Shown here: positions 7,272-14,183 of the stretch, piece after piece | How positions within the stretch are numbered: the first letter of the stretch is position 1 | How the letters are laid out: each line of letters starts with the position of its first letter | NCBI GenBank assembly: GCA_050741255.1 | Contig: JBOIEQ010000091.1 | Span: 1 to 17,023, forward strand | Direction: 5' to 3' | DNA length: 17,023 nucleotides | DNA from: CAZXNF01 sp050741255 | GTDB taxonomy: Bacteria; Pseudomonadota; Gammaproteobacteria; Burkholderiales; SG8-41 | Program-made: the position numbers and the translations under genes | The notes under the pieces: model-generated | What the model saw: the letters and a program-made list of their open reading frames with translations, nothing else | The model's database searches: none | What the model was told of the DNA's origin: nothing

Positions 7272-8230
7272 AGTTTAACGCCCGCGGCCTTGACCACCTT
7301 GGCCCATTTCGCCTGCTCGGCGGCGACGTATTCCTGGAATTCGCGCGTCGGCATGGTGGAGACCTCCAGTCCAAGGGCGGTGATGCGGTCGCGCACGTCG
7401 GGCATGGCGAGTACCTTCAGCGTGTCCGCCGCCACCTTGTTCACGATGTCGTCCGGCGTGTTGCCGGGTGCGCCGAGTCCGATCCAGGCCAGCACCTCGA
7501 ACCCTTTCACGCCGGCTTCGTCGAGCGTCGGGATCTGCGGCGCCTGCGGCATGCGCTTGAGGGAGGCCACGCCCAGCGCGCGCAGGCGTCCGGCGTCGAT
7601 CTGCGGAATCGCGAACGAGGGCACGACGAACAGGAACTCGAGCTGGCCACCCACGACATCCGTCTGCGCCTGACCCACCGCCTTGTACGGGACGTGCACG
7701 ATGTCGATGCCTGCCATGGACTTGAGCAGTTCGCCCGAGAGGTGCGTGGGGCTGCCGTTGCCGGCCGAGCCGTAGTTGAGCTTGCCGGGCTGCGTCTTCG
7801 CGAGCGCGATGAATTCCTTGAGCGTCTTCGCGGGCAGCGAGGGATGCACGACCAGCAGCAGCGGCGTGAAACCCATGCGCACGATCGGCTTCACGTCGCG
7901 CAGGGTGTCGTACGGCAGCTTCGCGTAGAGACTCGCGTTGATCACGTGGTTCGCGGCCAGCACCAGCAGCGTGTAGCCGTCCGCCGGCGAGCGCACGACC
8001 GTCGTGGTGGCGGTGATGCCGTTCGCGCCGGGCTGGTTCTCCACCACCACGCTCTGGCCCCACACCTCGCCCAGCTTCTGCGCCACGATCCGCGTCATCG
8101 CGTCGGAGGCGCTGCCGGTGCCCAGCGGCACCACGATCTTCACCGGCCTGGACGGAAACGCCTGCGCATGTGCCCAACCGGCGGCCAGCGCCAGCACCCC
8201 CCCCGCTACCACCGTGAACGCTCGTTTCAT
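7265..8230 (-). CDS. Bug/TctC-family periplasmic substrate-binding protein (second of two)
   Basis: This 321-residue Bug-family receptor has a clear signal peptide (MKRAFTVVAGGVLALAAG, probable cut AHA|QAFP after residue 22). Family blocks follow: FPSRPVKIVVPLGTGSASDA (25-44), a VVENQPGANGI segment, PADGYTLLVLAANHVIN, and VHVPYKAVGQAQTDVVGGQ. It is only distantly similar to the Bug protein at 2178-3152, so the pair probably bind different ligands rather than being a recent duplicate. It is the second gene of the operon, 35 nt after the ComA-like gene. A run of eight G lies within its signal-peptide codons and seven G lie in its ribosome-binding region. No TctA or TctB partner is visible. The ligand is unknown. 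Confidence 0.93.
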   Translation of the reverse strand: MKRAFTVVAGGVLALAAGWAHAQAFPSRPVKIVVPLGTGSASDAMTRIVAQKLGEVWGQSVVVENQPGANGITATTTVVRSPADGYTLLVLAANHVINASLYAKLPYDTLRDVKPIVRMGFTPLLLVVHPSLPAKTLKEFIALAKTQPGKLNYGSAGNGSPTHLSGELLKSMAGIDIVHVPYKAVGQAQTDVVGGQLEFLFVVPSFAIPQIDAGRLRALGVASLKRMPQAPQIPTLDEAGVKGFEVLAWIGLGAPGNTPDDIVNKVAADTLKVLAMPDVRDRITALGLEVSTMPTREFQEYVAAEQAKWAKVVKAAGVKLE

Positions 8231-8241
8231 GATGCCCCCCC
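8197..8241 (-). other. Two poly-G tracts at the start of the second Bug gene
   Basis: The plus strand shows eight consecutive C at 8197-8204, inside the signal-peptide codons for A-G-G-V, and seven C at 8235-8241, which read as a G-rich ribosome-binding site just before the ATG at 8230. A one-base slip in the first tract would frameshift the signal peptide. A slip in the second would alter ribosome-site spacing. The tracts are directly visible. Any role in variable expression is inference. Confidence 0.5.
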
Positions 8242-8265
8242 TGTTGCCTTCATTGGACCGTCGGT

Positions 8266-9096
8266 TCAGCGCCAGGTCACCTGCGTAGGCTGCACGACGC
8301 CCAGGCCCTGCCGCGACATTTCCGTTTCGAACAGGTCTTCCGGCATGACGTTGCCGAGCGACATGTCCGGCCCGAATTCATTGATCAGGAACTTCTTCAG
8401 GTCCTGCACCTCGGCGGCGTTGATGCCCGAGATCCACGGCCCCGGCATCTCGAACATGGCGCGCGAAAAATCGATGCCCTGCCGCAACTGCTGGATGAAC
8501 GCCGCCTTGGGCTTGCGGTCTTCCACCAGTTCGTAAGCCTCGACGATCACCATCTCGGCGCCCGCATCGAAGCAGTCGCGCGCCTGGCCGATCAGTTCGT
8601 CAGGGTCGTTGTGGTTGTGCTTGGAGCCGATCTCGCCGAACACGGTGAGGCCCGCCTTGCGCGCGAGTTCGATCTGGCGCTTGCGCTCGGCGCTGTCGAG
8701 CGCGATGTAGTTGTCGGAAATCTCGACGATCTCGATGCCGACGCGACGCGCTTCCTTGAAGAAGGGCATGAGCGCGTCGCCGCCGTCCAGCGCGTACAAG
8801 CGTTCGATGACGCCGCCACCGATGAAGCTCTTCACGCCATGATCGCGGTAGATCTTCACCTTGCGCTTCAACTGCGCTTCGGAATACACGCGCACGGAAC
8901 CGACGGCGAGCTTGGCGAGATCGAGGTATTCGCCCGACATCGACAGCAGGTCCGCCTGGTGCCCGGGCGGCAGGCCCCAGTCCACGATCATGGTCAGCCC
9001 CGTGGTGCGCGGCTTGCCGGTGGACCGCGCGGCCGGCACCGCCACCATGGGGAACGCCCGCTTCGGTCCACGGGTCGGCTTGTGCGTCTTCTTCAT
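8266..9096 (-). CDS. ComA-like protein (phosphosulfolactate synthase family), divergent
   Basis: This protein of about 276 residues resembles ComA, the TIM-barrel enzyme that joins sulfite to phosphoenolpyruvate to give phosphosulfolactate in coenzyme M synthesis. The family pattern is visible: PRTTGLTMIVDWGLPPG (29-45), SGEYLDLAKLAVGS (54-67), a KIYRDHGVKSFIGGG strand and glycine turn (81-95), VEISDNYIALDSAERKRQI (124-142), a FGEIGSK block (153-159), and DAGAEMVIVEA (177-187). Compared with archaeal ComA as I remember it, DKGL is DWGL here and the VIIEGRESG stretch is VIVEAYELV, so charged residues likely to hold substrate are replaced. I take the ATG at 9096 as start; an upstream start at 9159 would add a non-conserved extension. 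It is the first gene of the operon and divergent from the regulator. Its reaction here is probably not coenzyme M synthesis. Confidence 0.78.
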   Translation of the reverse strand: MKKTHKPTRGPKRAFPMVAVPAARSTGKPRTTGLTMIVDWGLPPGHQADLLSMSGEYLDLAKLAVGSVRVYSEAQLKRKVKIYRDHGVKSFIGGGVIERLYALDGGDALMPFFKEARRVGIEIVEISDNYIALDSAERKRQIELARKAGLTVFGEIGSKHNHNDPDELIGQARDCFDAGAEMVIVEAYELVEDRKPKAAFIQQLRQGIDFSRAMFEMPGPWISGINAAEVQDLKKFLINEFGPDMSLGNVMPEDLFETEMSRQGLGVVQPTQVTWR

Positions 9097-9185
9097 GAAG
9101 GTATCCCAGGGTGGACAAACAATAAATTCATGGTGGAACGACGCACGCCTCGGGGCCATAATAAATACGACATGCCAGGGTTAGA
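9097..9185. promoter_or_regulatory. Divergent promoter region between the operon and its regulator gene
   Basis: These 89 bases separate the first operon gene (minus) from the AraC-type regulator gene (plus) and must hold both promoters. The stretch is much richer in A and T than its surroundings. AATAAAT occurs twice in direct orientation at 9121-9127 and 9160-9166, 39 bp apart, which would suit a pair of activator half-sites. CATAAT at 9157-9162 could be a -10 box for the regulator gene, although no good -35 precedes it. No convincing minus-strand promoter was found, which fits a promoter that needs an activator. Confidence 0.4.
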
Positions 9186-10235
9186 ATGCGACATCCGATT
9201 AAACCCTTGCTCCCGCCCGCCATCGTGTCCCGCCACCGCGCCCTTCCGCCTTCGCCGTCTGCCCCGTCCGCGCCCCGGCTGAATGTCGCCATCGTCCCGG
9301 TCGCGCGCTTCACGCTCACCGCACTTGCCACCTTCGTGGATTGCCTGCGACTGGCGGCCGACGAGGACGACCGCAGCCGCCCGCTAGACTGCCGGTGGAC
9401 GCTGCTGGGCGATTCCGGGCGCGCCGTCACGGCGAGTTGCGGCATCGAGATCGGCGCCCTCACCGAATTCGGGGAGCCGGACGGCTACGACTACGTGGTC
9501 GTCTTCGGCGGACTGATGCACGGCGGCCAGCAGGTCAGCGCCGCCGCCACCGCATTCCTGCGGCGCGCGGCGCGGCGCGGCATCCCGCTCGCCGGCATCT
9601 GCACCGGTTCCTTCGTGCTGGCGCGGGCCGGCCTCATGGACGACTACCGGTGCTGCGTGAGCTGGTTTCACCACCAGGATTTCATCGCGGAGTTTCCGCA
9701 GCACGAGGTCGTGTCGGATGAAATCTTCGTCGTCGACCGCGACCGCCTGACCTGCGCCGGCGGCACCAGCGCCGCCCACCTCGCCGCGTATCTGGTGGCC
9801 CGCCACTGCGGCAAGGCGCAGGCCATCAAGAGTCTGCGCATCATGCAGGAGAACCAGGCCCTGCCGCCCGGCACACCGCAGCCGGTGTCCTCGATCGCGG
9901 GGGATGCGCACGATCCGCTGGTGCGGCGCGCGCTGCTGATGATGGAGCAACAGGCGGGCGGCCGCCTGGCGGTGGCAGGACTCGCGCAGGAACTGGGCGT
10001 GTCGGTCCGCCAGCTTGAGCGGCGCTTCCGCGCCGATCTCGGCAAATCCCCGCAGGCGCTGGGCATGGCGCTCCGGCTGACGCACGGCCGATGGCTGCTG
10101 CTGCATTCGCGCCGTCCGGTGACGGAGATCGCCCTCGAATGCGGCTTCGCGGACGGCGCGCACTTCGCACGCAGCTTCCGCGAATCGTTCGGCCGCTCGC
10201 CGACCGCCTTCCGGGAAACGGCACCCGCCGCCTGA
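9186..10235 (+). CDS. GlxA-type transcriptional regulator (DJ-1/PfpI domain plus AraC HTH)
   Basis: This protein of up to 349 residues has an N-terminal DJ-1/PfpI-like (class I glutamine amidotransferase-like) domain at about 31-215 and a C-terminal AraC DNA-binding domain at about 245-345. Cys139 sits in GICTGSFVLARAGL, the nucleophile-elbow motif of this class. The two helix-turn-helix units are LAVAGLAQELGVSVRQLERRF (261-281) and VTEIALECGFADGAHFARSF (312-331). GbdR and SouR, which sense dimethylglycine or sarcosine in Pseudomonas and activate sox genes, belong to this class. Being divergent from the operon, it is the obvious candidate activator. The start is uncertain: the first 30 residues are proline-rich and poorly conserved, and a GTG at 9225 is an alternative. 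Confidence 0.92.
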   Translation: MRHPIKPLLPPAIVSRHRALPPSPSAPSAPRLNVAIVPVARFTLTALATFVDCLRLAADEDDRSRPLDCRWTLLGDSGRAVTASCGIEIGALTEFGEPDGYDYVVVFGGLMHGGQQVSAAATAFLRRAARRGIPLAGICTGSFVLARAGLMDDYRCCVSWFHHQDFIAEFPQHEVVSDEIFVVDRDRLTCAGGTSAAHLAAYLVARHCGKAQAIKSLRIMQENQALPPGTPQPVSSIAGDAHDPLVRRALLMMEQQAGGRLAVAGLAQELGVSVRQLERRFRADLGKSPQALGMALRLTHGRWLLLHSRRPVTEIALECGFADGAHFARSFRESFGRSPTAFRETAPAA

Positions 10236-10253
10236 CCTGCCGGTCAACGCGGC
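10227..10253. terminator. Hairpin spanning the stop codons of two convergent genes
   Basis: GCCGC at 10227-10231 pairs with GCGGC at 10249-10253, and TGACC at 10233-10237 pairs with GGTCA at 10242-10246. They enclose a TGCC loop, with a small internal loop between the two helices. The stop codons of the regulator gene (plus) and the DUF599 gene (minus), only 8 bp apart, pair with each other in the stem. No T-run follows on either side, so it is at best a weak or Rho-assisted bidirectional terminator. Confidence 0.4.
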
Positions 10254-10969
10254 GGCAGGATCTCGCCCTGGGAGGTCTGCGCGAGCACGTCGAGCGTGCC
10301 GGACCGGAACTCGCGGTGCCACAGCACCCCGATCACGATGACGACGCCCGCCATCATCAGCAGCGGGTGCAGGAACCATCCCAGCGCGGACACGCCGAAG
10401 TAGTAGGCGCGCAGCCCGTTGTTGTAATTGCCCGCGGAAAAATCGAGCACGCGGGTCGTGCGTTCCAGATGGGCCTTGTCCTCGTCGCACACGTCCTTGG
10501 CCTGCGGCGTGGCCCCGATCATGATGGAGGCGAAGCCGTACTGGCGGATGCACCACGAGAACTTGAAGAAGGCGTAAACGAACACCAGCAGGAGCAGCAG
10601 AATCTTGATCTCCCACAGCCGCGCGCTGCCGGCACGCGTGAACGGCAGTTCCGCCACCACGTCCACCGCCTTCTCCGTGTAGCCGAGGAGCGCGATCAGG
10701 GCGCCGAGGATCAGCATGCTGGTCGAGGCGAAGAACTGGGCGCTGCGGGCGAGATTGATGAGCACCTGCACGTCCGCCATGCGGTTCTCGCGCAGCGCCA
10801 TCTGCGTCATCCATTCGCGGCGCCAGCGGCCCATGCGCGAGGACAGGCTGACCGTCTTGTAGGCGCGCCAGTCCGCGTACTGCGTGTAGCCGATCCACAG
10901 CACGAGAAACCAGACGAGTGCGACGGTATCGAGCCAGTCGATGCCCGGGATGGTGAAGGTCTTCAGCAT
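10244..10969 (-). CDS. DUF599 family inner-membrane protein
   Basis: This 241-residue membrane protein is of the DUF599 family, whose function is not established. Four hydrophobic segments are visible, at about residues 12-30, 78-97, 119-138 and 195-217. The family hallmark NYNNGLRAYYFGVSALGWFLH lies at 181-201. The first cytoplasmic loop is rich in arginine (about 35-63). It starts with ATG at 10969, 10 nt after the FIST gene, so the two are probably one transcript. It is convergent with the regulator gene at its 3' end. Nothing links it to the catabolic operon. Confidence 0.85.
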   Translation of the reverse strand: MLKTFTIPGIDWLDTVALVWFLVLWIGYTQYADWRAYKTVSLSSRMGRWRREWMTQMALRENRMADVQVLINLARSAQFFASTSMLILGALIALLGYTEKAVDVVAELPFTRAGSARLWEIKILLLLLVFVYAFFKFSWCIRQYGFASIMIGATPQAKDVCDEDKAHLERTTRVLDFSAGNYNNGLRAYYFGVSALGWFLHPLLMMAGVVIVIGVLWHREFRSGTLDVLAQTSQGEILPPR

Positions 10970-10979
10970 GTCGCTCGGG

Positions 10980-12086
10980 TCACACGAACAGCGTCAGCAC
11001 GCCGGTGTAGCCGTAGAGCCGGTTGTGCGAAATTTCGCCGTTGCAGAAAAAGCCCGCGATCGGAATGTCGCCCAGCGCGTTCTCGATGGTGCGCAGCTCT
11101 TCCGAGTTGGACCCGAACAGGTTGGCGCCGCGCCCGAGGCAGGAGTAGTAGACGCCCCCGCGCGGCTTGGCGAACAGCCCCTGCTGGATGCTCTCCAGCA
11201 TGCGCCGCAGGTCCTCGCCGGCGGCCTCCGCATCGCGCCGGCAGAACATGAGTTGCGCGCCAGGCTTCACATAGTCGCCGATCGCGATCAGCTTGTTCGA
11301 CGGGTCGATGCCGACCAAGTGACGCACGAGGTAGTCGCCGGTATCGCTGCCCTTGATCGGCAGGCCGACGAAGATGGTGCCGCCGAGTTTTTCCACCTCG
11401 CGCGAGAGGCGCTCGCCGATGTCCTCGCGGAACACCTCCAGCGCGGGCCGGTCGTCGATCGTCACGATGATGTTGCGCTCGGCCTGCGTGATGGTGCGCC
11501 GCGGCCCGATCGGCGAGCAGCCCTGCGTGAGCCGCGTCGCCACCGTGATCTGGTCGGAAAACGCAACGCCCGACAGCCCGCCTTCCAGCACCCGCCCGGC
11601 CACCTGCAGGTTGCGGCGGCGGGAACTGGTGAGTCCGCCGACGACGAACCCGCTCTCCATGCGCTCGGCCAGCTTCGTGACCAGCGGCACCACGTCTTCA
11701 TTCGCCGGATCCGCATGCACGACCGCGAAATGCGCCGCGCCGTCTGCGCAGGCGAGATCGGCGTTCTTCAGCGCCGCCACGCTGTCGATACCCGAGAAGA
11801 AACGGTAGGCGCCGGGCGCGAAATCGCCCGTCATCGCGACCACCGCCGGTTCATCCAGGTATTCGCTGCCGGTCGCGAGCACGCCAAGACCCACCGTGCC
11901 CGTCCAGTCGGCCACGCCGGTGGACTGCTTGAGGATCTGCAGCACGTCGTCGAAATGATCGGCGACGTGGTCCGTCACGTAGACGAAGCCCAGCGTGCCG
12001 CCGCTGCCGGCGAGCTGCGCCGCGCAGGCGCGGGCGGCGAGCTGCCAGTCGTCGCCGCGGGCGTGACCGAGATGGAAACGGGACAT
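10980..12086 (-). CDS. FIST-domain protein (putative small-molecule sensor)
   Basis: This 368-residue protein is composed of FIST N and FIST C regions, a sensory module described in signal-transduction proteins and proposed to bind small ligands such as amino acids. The N-terminal part includes TLGFVYVTDHVADHFDD, a WTGTVGLGVLATGSEY strand and FVVGGLTSSRR. The C-terminal part ends with GGVYYSCLGRGANLFG, IPIAGFFCNGEI and a final YGYTGVLTLFV. No transmembrane or output domain is present, so it is a stand-alone cytosolic FIST protein. It is followed after 10 nt by the DUF599 gene and divergent from ppa. Its start, ATG at 12086, has no obvious ribosome site. No specific ligand can be assigned. Confidence 0.88.
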   Translation of the reverse strand: MSRFHLGHARGDDWQLAARACAAQLAGSGGTLGFVYVTDHVADHFDDVLQILKQSTGVADWTGTVGLGVLATGSEYLDEPAVVAMTGDFAPGAYRFFSGIDSVAALKNADLACADGAAHFAVVHADPANEDVVPLVTKLAERMESGFVVGGLTSSRRRNLQVAGRVLEGGLSGVAFSDQITVATRLTQGCSPIGPRRTITQAERNIIVTIDDRPALEVFREDIGERLSREVEKLGGTIFVGLPIKGSDTGDYLVRHLVGIDPSNKLIAIGDYVKPGAQLMFCRRDAEAAGEDLRRMLESIQQGLFAKPRGGVYYSCLGRGANLFGSNSEELRTIENALGDIPIAGFFCNGEISHNRLYGYTGVLTLFV

Positions 12087-12134
12087 GCGGGAATGCTAGC
12101 ACGCCGACCCGCGCGGTCGCCGGCAGCCGCTGGC

Positions 12135-12140
12135 TATAAT
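12135..12140 (+). promoter_or_regulatory. -10 box of the ppa promoter
   Basis: A perfect TATAAT in the context GGCTATAATGC sits 30 nt before the ppa ATG, in the 83-nt gap between the divergent FIST and ppa genes. No good -35 hexamer lies 16-18 bp upstream. The assignment rests on the -10 match and its position. Confidence 0.6.
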
Positions 12141-12169
12141 GCGCCGACTTCTCCAGCGGGAAAGCGCCC

Positions 12170-12718
12170 ATGAACCTCGACCGCGTCGGCCCCGGCCGCA
12201 AGCTCCCCGACGACTGCAACGTGATCATCGAGATCCCGATGCATGCGGACCCTGTGAAATACGAAGTGGACAAGGAAACCGGCGCCATGTTCGTGGATCG
12301 CTTCATGTCCACGTCGATGCGCTACCCGTGCAACTACGGCTACATCCCGCGCACGCTGTGCGGCGACGGCGATCCGGTGGATGTGCTGGTGATGGCGCCG
12401 CACCCGCTCGTGTCCGGCGCGGTCGTGCGCTGCCGCCCGATCGGCATGCTGAAGATGCGCGACGAGGCCGGTGCGGACACCAAGCTGCTCGCCGTGCCGA
12501 TCGACAAGCTCTCGCCGCTCTACCGCCGCGTGCGCGGTCCGCGCGACCTGCCGCCGCAGCAACTGGCGCAGATCGCGCACTTCTTCGAGCACTACAAGGA
12601 TCTGGAGCCCGGCAAGTGGGTGAAGCTCGCCGGCTGGCTTGGCGCGGCCGCCGCGAAGAAGGAAATCGCGGACGGCGTGAAGCGCTACGCGCGCGCGGCG
12701 AAGAAACCCCGCTTCTGA
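12170..12718 (+). CDS. ppa: Soluble inorganic pyrophosphatase (family I)
   Basis: This 182-residue cytosolic enzyme hydrolyses pyrophosphate to two phosphates, pulling biosynthetic reactions forward. The signature DGDPVD lies at 66-71. The metal- and substrate-binding residues known from the E. coli enzyme appear with a one-residue offset: Glu21, Lys30, Glu32, Arg44, Tyr56, Asp66, Asp68, Asp71, Asp98 and Asp103. Length is typical for the bacterial hexameric enzyme. It has its own promoter and no same-strand neighbour, so it is probably monocistronic. A weak GGGAAAG ribosome site precedes the ATG. This is a housekeeping gene with no visible connection to the operon upstream. Confidence 0.97.
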   Translation: MNLDRVGPGRKLPDDCNVIIEIPMHADPVKYEVDKETGAMFVDRFMSTSMRYPCNYGYIPRTLCGDGDPVDVLVMAPHPLVSGAVVRCRPIGMLKMRDEAGADTKLLAVPIDKLSPLYRRVRGPRDLPPQQLAQIAHFFEHYKDLEPGKWVKLAGWLGAAAAKKEIADGVKRYARAAKKPRF

Positions 12719-12726
12719 CCCGGTAC

Positions 12727-12759
12727 AAAAAAACGCCCGGTGATGGAGGTCACCGGGCG
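12727..12759 (-). terminator. Intrinsic terminator of terC-usp, between convergent genes
   Basis: CGCCCGGTGA (12734-12743) and TCACCGGGCG (12750-12759) form a perfect 10-bp stem with a TGGAGG loop. The run of seven A at 12727-12733 gives seven U after the stem on the minus strand, so the terminator is built for the terC-usp transcript. The stem may also slow plus-strand transcription leaving ppa, but no T-run follows on that side. Confidence 0.88.
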
Positions 12760-12824
12760 CAGCCCTCACCGTTTTCCGTTCATAAGCGGGGCGGGGTATG
12801 CCGCCAGAACGCCTGGCGGAGGTC

Positions 12825-14114
12825 TTACTCCTCGGCCATCACCACGATGGCAATGGCGGTGCCCAGCCCTGCCGGAACGCCCCAGCGCTCCAGCCGCGAC
12901 ACGTTGTCGCCGGCGATCAGCTGCACCGGCACGGCGGCGCCTTCCAGCACCCGGTTCGTGACCGAATCCTGGAGCAGGCGCGAGAGGGAATTGCGGCGGG
13001 CAGTCGCCATGACGATCTGCTGAATGCCCAGCTTCGCGGCCAGGGCGTTGATGACATCGCCGGGTTCCCCGCGCTCGACGTGGCGCTGGGCGGCAATGCC
13101 GTGCTTGCGCAGCGCCGCCTCCACCGGCTCGAACACGCGTTCGGATTCGGCCTGGTGGTAGGCCGTGCGGTCGCTGCCCGAAACAAAGCGCGCGATGTGC
13201 CGCGGCAGCGGGCGACGCACGTGCAGCAGGTGCACCTCCAGCGGCTCACCTCCCAGGATACGGCCCGCGACGTGACGGGCCGCATGAATCGCATTGCGGG
13301 AAAAATCGATCGGCAACAGGACTTTCTGCATGGCGCCTCCTTGGATGCGGGTTGAACCAACGGGAATTACAGTCACTTCCGGGGCCGACTTCATGTCGGC
13401 ATCCGGCATACCTGTCGAAGGGATGGCGAGCGCGTCGATGCGCGCGCTCAGGACGCGGCGGTTGTTGAGGAAACCGCCCGCCACGACCCCGCCAACGATG
13501 ACGACGTAGGTCGCCCAGACGAGCCAGGGGTGCGCGGCGAGAAACGCCTTGAACAGCGGTTCCGACAGCAGCATCTTGGCCGCCGTCCACGCCAGCACGC
13601 CGGCGCCGATATACACGATGGATGGAAAGCGCTCGACCCATTTCAGGATCAGCTGGCTGCCGCCCACGACGATCGGGATCGAGATCAGAAGGCCGATCAC
13701 CACCAGCATGAAGCTGCCGTGCGCGGCGCCGGCCACCGCCAGCACGTTGTCCAGCCCCATTACCGCGTCGGCGATCACGATGGTCTTCATCGCGCCCCAG
13801 AACGTGTGGGCGGAGTCGACGTTGTGGGCATCGCCTTCGTCTTTCTTGAGGAGTTTCCAGGCAATCCAGACCAGCAGCGCACCACCTGCCGCCAGCAACC
13901 CGGGAATCTTGAGCAGCCACACCACCACCAGCGTCATGGCAGTACGCACCCCGATCGCACCGACGGTGCCCCACATGACAGCCTTGGTGCGCAAGTGTGC
14001 CGGCAGTTTGCGCGCGGCGAGCGCGATGACGATCGCGTTGTCGCCGGCGAGCACCAGGTCGATCACGATGATCGCCAGCAGCGCCGAGAAGAATTCCGCC
14101 GAGAACAGTTCCAT
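12825..14114 (-). CDS. TerC-family membrane protein fused to a UspA domain
   Basis: This 429-residue two-part protein starts with a TerC domain at about 1-222, a multi-pass membrane protein with the two acidic motifs DLVLAGDNA (19-27) and DAVMGLDNV (116-124). TerC/Alx-type proteins act in manganese or metal-ion export and protein metalation. A linker at about 223-261 leads to a UspA-like domain at 262-402 (MQKVLLPIDFSRNAIHAARH). The usual ATP-binding G-2x-G-9x-G(S/T) motif is degenerate here (ATARRNSLSRLLQDSVTNRVL). A 27-residue tail follows, partly hydrophobic. A strong internal ribosome site before Met262 could also give the Usp domain as a separate product. The gene is preceded by a yybP-ykoY manganese riboswitch, with GGAGGG before the ATG at 14114, which supports a manganese role. 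Confidence 0.88.
   Translation of the reverse strand: MELFSAEFFSALLAIIVIDLVLAGDNAIVIALAARKLPAHLRTKAVMWGTVGAIGVRTAMTLVVVWLLKIPGLLAAGGALLVWIAWKLLKKDEGDAHNVDSAHTFWGAMKTIVIADAVMGLDNVLAVAGAAHGSFMLVVIGLLISIPIVVGGSQLILKWVERFPSIVYIGAGVLAWTAAKMLLSEPLFKAFLAAHPWLVWATYVVIVGGVVAGGFLNNRRVLSARIDALAIPSTGMPDADMKSAPEVTVIPVGSTRIQGGAMQKVLLPIDFSRNAIHAARHVAGRILGGEPLEVHLLHVRRPLPRHIARFVSGSDRTAYHQAESERVFEPVEAALRKHGIAAQRHVERGEPGDVINALAAKLGIQQIVMATARRNSLSRLLQDSVTNRVLEGAAVPVQLIAGDNVSRLERWGVPAGLGTAIAIVVMAEE
13329..13342 (-). promoter_or_regulatory. Internal Shine-Dalgarno and ATG before the UspA domain of terC-usp
   Basis: Within terC-usp the minus strand reads AAGGAGG (13342-13336), then CGCC, then ATG (13331-13329). 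This is a near-perfect ribosome-binding site with a 4-nt gap, placed exactly at the start of the Usp domain, in frame at codon 262. It would give a free Usp protein of 168 residues. It may be a relic of a once separate gene or a working internal start. Confidence 0.55.
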
Positions 14115-14183
14115 TTAAAGCCCTCCAGAGCAAGAGTTGGATCAACCCCGCGCCCCGGCGGGCGAAAGACGCCTTGCCGGGAC

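Noticed and set aside
9097..9185. Sigma-54 promoter for the operon (TGGCAT on the minus strand)
   Set aside because: Only the TGGCA half matches. The expected TTGC element at the right spacing is absent.
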